From CAYUXU01 sp964489695 (lineage in GTDB: Bacteria; Bacillota_I; Bacilli_A; Erysipelotrichales; Erysipelotrichaceae), in contig CAZAZP010000034.1 of the NCBI GenBank assembly GCA_964489695.1, positions 1 through 7,224 of the forward strand: a DNA stretch of 7,224 nucleotides, given 5' to 3'. Below, one piece after another: positions 5,536 through 7,224 of this stretch. The notes under the pieces were generated by a model that saw only the letters and a program-made list of their open reading frames with translations, was not told the DNA's origin and made no database searches. How positions within the stretch are numbered: the stretch's first letter is position 1; each line of letters opens with the position of its first letter. The translations under genes were made by a program, and so were the position numbers.

Positions 5536-6578
5536 TAATAGCCCCCCATCTTTGCCATGACATGAATATCTTCAGGGAAAAAGTGTAAACCAACTTCCTT
5601 ACCAATCTCATGATAATCCGTCGTATGGACCATAAAACTGCGTTTCGCGGTTTTCACCATAAATTCATAATGCACACCTTTAAAGACGCGATGTTCAATC
5701 ACACCAGTAATCTTGGCCATTTCCACCGGAACAATATCCAAGTCTTCCGGTCGAATTACGACTTCTACTGGTTCATTATCGTCAAAGCCATAGTCCACAC
5801 ATTCAAATTCATTTTCATCAAACTGGACTAAATAATCAGTAATCATGACCCCTTCAATAATATTAGAATCACCAATGAAATTAGCGACGAAGCTGTTTTC
5901 TGGTTCATTATAAATATCAAGCGGTTTCCCGATCTGTTGGATTTCACCATTATTCATTACGACAATTTTATCACTCATCGTTAACGCTTCTTCTTGATCA
6001 TGGGTGACATATATAAAAGTAATCCCAACTTCTTTTTGAATCTTCTTTAATTCATTTTGCATTTCTTTGCGTAGTTTTAAATCTAGCGCTCCTAATGGTT
6101 CATCTAATAATAAAACCATCGGTTCGTTAATTAAAGCTCGAGCAATCGCGACCCGTTGTTGTTGACCACCCGATAGCAGTGTGACTTCCCGATGTTCAAA
6201 CCCTTCCAAACCAACTAGGGTTAGCATCTTCTTTACTTTTTGTTCAATAATCTCTTTGCTTTGTTTTTTAATTTTTAAGCCAAAGGCAATGTTATCATAC
6301 ACATTCATGTGGGGAAATAAGGCATATTTTTGAAAGACAGTATTGATTTCTCGCTTATACGGTGGAACATTGCTGATCTCTATTCCATCAAAATAAACTC
6401 GTCCTTCCGTCTGTTCTAAAAATCCTCCCAAAATCCGGAGTAAAGTCGTTTTACCACAACCTGACGGACCTAATAGTGTGACGAATTCATTTTCCTCAAT
6501 ACTGAGGTTAATTCCTTTTAAAACTAATTGACCGTCAAATTCTTTGACAATATTCTCAAATTGAATTAATTCTTTCAT
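5535..6578 (-). CDS. potA: Spermidine/putrescine ABC transporter ATP-binding protein
   Basis: A cytoplasmic ATPase, 347 residues from the ATG at 6576-6578, that powers import through PotB/PotC. Walker A GPSGCGKTT is at 37-45, the Q-loop glutamine at 83, signature LSGGQQQR at 135-142, Walker B LLLDEP ending near 161, GALD at 163-166 and the H-loop histidine at 193 (THDQEEA). A C-terminal TOBE-type regulatory domain (about 268-343) includes VVIRPEDLDI. The frame is open further up to a TTG at 6612-6614. I chose the ATG because TAGGAGG lies at ideal spacing and the TTG extension would run inside the regulator gene. The TAG of that ribosome site is the regulator's stop codon. Confidence 0.96.
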   Translation of the reverse strand: MKELIQFENIVKEFDGQLVLKGINLSIEENEFVTLLGPSGCGKTTLLRILGGFLEQTEGRVYFDGIEISNVPPYKREINTVFQKYALFPHMNVYDNIAFGLKIKKQSKEIIEQKVKKMLTLVGLEGFEHREVTLLSGGQQQRVAIARALINEPMVLLLDEPLGALDLKLRKEMQNELKKIQKEVGITFIYVTHDQEEALTMSDKIVVMNNGEIQQIGKPLDIYNEPENSFVANFIGDSNIIEGVMITDYLVQFDENEFECVDYGFDDNEPVEVVIRPEDLDIVPVEMAKITGVIEHRVFKGVHYEFMVKTAKRSFMVHTTDYHEIGKEVGLHFFPEDIHVMAKMGGY

Positions 6579-6582
6579 CGTT

Positions 6583-6589
6583 CCTCCTA
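6583..6589 (-). promoter_or_regulatory. Shine-Dalgarno site of potA fused to the regulator stop codon
   Basis: TAGGAGG serves as the regulator's TAG stop and the ribosome site for potA, 4 nt before its ATG. This fixes the potA start at 6578 and suggests coupled translation of regulator and ATPase. Confidence 0.8.
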
Positions 6590-7120
6590 AAAATTGGGTG
6601 GGGTCATCACCCAAAGCACTTTGGCAACTTGTTGGTGATCATTGCGTAAATAATGTTCTTGTTGTCCCTTTAAGTAAAACGTCTCGCCCTTTTTTAAAGT
6701 GATTTCTTCTTCACCATTAACTAACACGATTCGTCCTGCTATAACATATCCTAGTTCTTCACCTTCAAATGGACTAACGATAAAAGAACATTGTTGACTA
6801 GCTAATTCGAGAATTAAAGGCTCCATTTCATTGTTTTGGGCATTTGGTACAATCCAATGAATGGTTTGGCCCGCTTGCTGGTCACTAAAATAATCTTCCG
6901 CAGTAAACACAATCGGTTCAGCCTTTTCTTCTTGAAAAAACTTGGCCATCGTTAATCCTAACGCCGCCACAATATCCGCTAATGTCAGTAAAGAAGGCAT
7001 CATTAAATCCCGTTCGACTTGCGATAAGTACCCTTTAGTTAACTCAGTCCGACTAGCTAATTCTTCTAAGGTTAAACCATTTTTATTCCGCAGTTGTTTA
7101 ATTCGACTACCAATCTCCAT
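6587..7120 (-). CDS. XRE-family regulator with C-terminal cupin domain (PuuR-like)
   Basis: A 177-residue cytoplasmic DNA-binding protein. Residues 5-62 form an XRE helix-turn-helix (LTLEELASRTELTKGYLSQVER at its core). Residues about 105-175 form a small cupin barrel, including EGEELGYVIAGRIVLVNG (119-136) and ending in MTPPNF. The layout and the cupin tail resemble E. coli PuuR, the putrescine-responsive repressor (ending HTPTTF). The expected metal-binding HxH of many cupins is absent, so a small-molecule pocket is more likely than a metal site. The gene precedes potA by 8 nt and starts at an ATG with AAAGGAGG (7127-7134). Autoregulation through the inverted repeats at 7139-7164 and/or 7183-7209 is inference. 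Whether it represses or activates cannot be told. Confidence 0.9.
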   Translation of the reverse strand: MEIGSRIKQLRNKNGLTLEELASRTELTKGYLSQVERDLMMPSLLTLADIVAALGLTMAKFFQEEKAEPIVFTAEDYFSDQQAGQTIHWIVPNAQNNEMEPLILELASQQCSFIVSPFEGEELGYVIAGRIVLVNGEEEITLKKGETFYLKGQQEHYLRNDHQQVAKVLWVMTPPNF

Positions 7121-7138
7121 GACTAACCTCCTTTGTTT

Positions 7139-7164
7139 ATCTATACTAAACTTTTAGTATAGAT
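7139..7164. repeat. Perfect 26-bp palindrome in the pot leader
   Basis: Perfect 12-nt arms (ATCTATACTAAA and its exact complement) are separated by CT. The palindrome begins about 4 nt after the expected transcription start and ends 4 nt before AAAGGAGG. As DNA it suits a dimeric repressor; as RNA it would form a hairpin beside the ribosome site. It has no T-run on either strand, so it is not a terminator. Confidence 0.7.
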
Positions 7165-7174
7165 ACGCTTCTCT

Positions 7175-7202
7175 ATTATACAAAATCACTTTAAAATTGC
7201 AA
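7175..7202 (-). promoter_or_regulatory. Promoter of the regulator-potABCD operon
   Basis: TTGCAA (7197-7202) and a perfect TATAAT (7175-7180) are 16 bp apart on the minus strand. Transcription would start near 7168-7169, giving a leader of about 48 nt before the regulator ATG. The -35 sits in the spacer and right arm of a 27-bp inverted repeat (7183-7209). Confidence 0.85.
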
Positions 7203-7209
7203 GTGATTT
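7183..7209. repeat. Inverted repeat across the pot -35 region, candidate operator
   Basis: Perfect 9-bp arms, AAATCACTT and AAGTGATTT, are separated by 9 nt, so the arm centres are 18 bp apart, close to two helical turns. The repeat covers the promoter spacer and the -35 hexamer. Its sequence is unrelated to the 7139-7164 palindrome. A bound dimer here would block RNA polymerase. The symmetry is seen; the binding protein is unknown. Confidence 0.6.
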
Positions 7210-7224
7210 AAACTATTTTTAAAG

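Noticed and set aside
5610..5831. Plus-strand 73-codon open frame
   Set aside because: Antisense to the PotA C-terminal domain and without recognisable motifs.
6579..6614. Longer potA start (12 extra codons from TTG)
   Set aside because: The ATG at 6576-6578 has a near-perfect ribosome site at the right distance, and the extension lies within the regulator gene.
6942..7157. Plus-strand 71-codon open frame
   Set aside because: Antisense to the regulator's helix-turn-helix region and the pot leader; no supporting features.
7139..7164. Palindrome read as a transcription terminator
   Set aside because: Neither strand has a T-run after the stem, and it lies between a promoter and a ribosome site.

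Overview
The window looks like chromosomal DNA from a low-GC Gram-positive-type bacterium (Bacillota or a close relative such as Erysipelotrichia or a mollicute-like lineage). The A/T-rich third codon positions, purine-rich Shine-Dalgarno sites (TAGGAGG, AAAGGAGG), TTGCAA/TATAAT promoters, tRNA genes with encoded CCA ends, and a lipoprotein signal peptide on the binding protein all point that way. Every tryptophan checked is TGG and the stops are TAA or TAG, so nothing suggests TGA recoding. I cannot name the genus. All real genes lie on the minus strand, so the order of transcription runs from high to low coordinates.

Right part (about 7210 down to 2830): a complete polyamine-uptake operon. 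It begins with a TTGCAA/TATAAT promoter (7175-7202) flanked by two different perfect inverted repeats. The genes follow in order: an XRE-cupin regulator, potA (ATPase), potB and potC (permeases), and potD (lipoprotein binding protein). They overlap or nearly touch at every junction, and a hairpin terminator folds over the potD stop codon. PotA hydrolyses ATP, PotB/PotC form the membrane channel and PotD captures the ligand outside the membrane. The regulator is PuuR-like and probably senses the polyamine state and controls its own operon.

Middle (2793-2550): a tRNA-Cys(GCA)/tRNA-Leu(UAA) pair only 2 nt apart, with its own strong promoter and a rho-independent terminator. The promoter resembles the pot promoter closely, including the first transcribed bases, but lacks the pot inverted repeats.

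Left-centre (2481-373): three overlapping genes. They encode a medium-chain dehydrogenase of the zinc-ligand-poor type, an O6-methylguanine-DNA methyltransferase (ogt), and a single-domain HhH-GPD base-excision glycosylase of the AlkA/Mag type. The last two repair alkylated DNA by two different routes; the dehydrogenase's role is unknown.

Left edge (353-1): tRNA-Thr(CGU) with its own likely promoter and a downstream terminator, then about 105 bp of AT-rich non-coding DNA holding a near-perfect 24-bp inverted repeat. No mobile element, CRISPR array or phage gene is visible. The most interesting points are the double-palindrome pot control region, the altered ligand pocket of PotD, and the dehydrogenase-ogt-glycosylase coupling.
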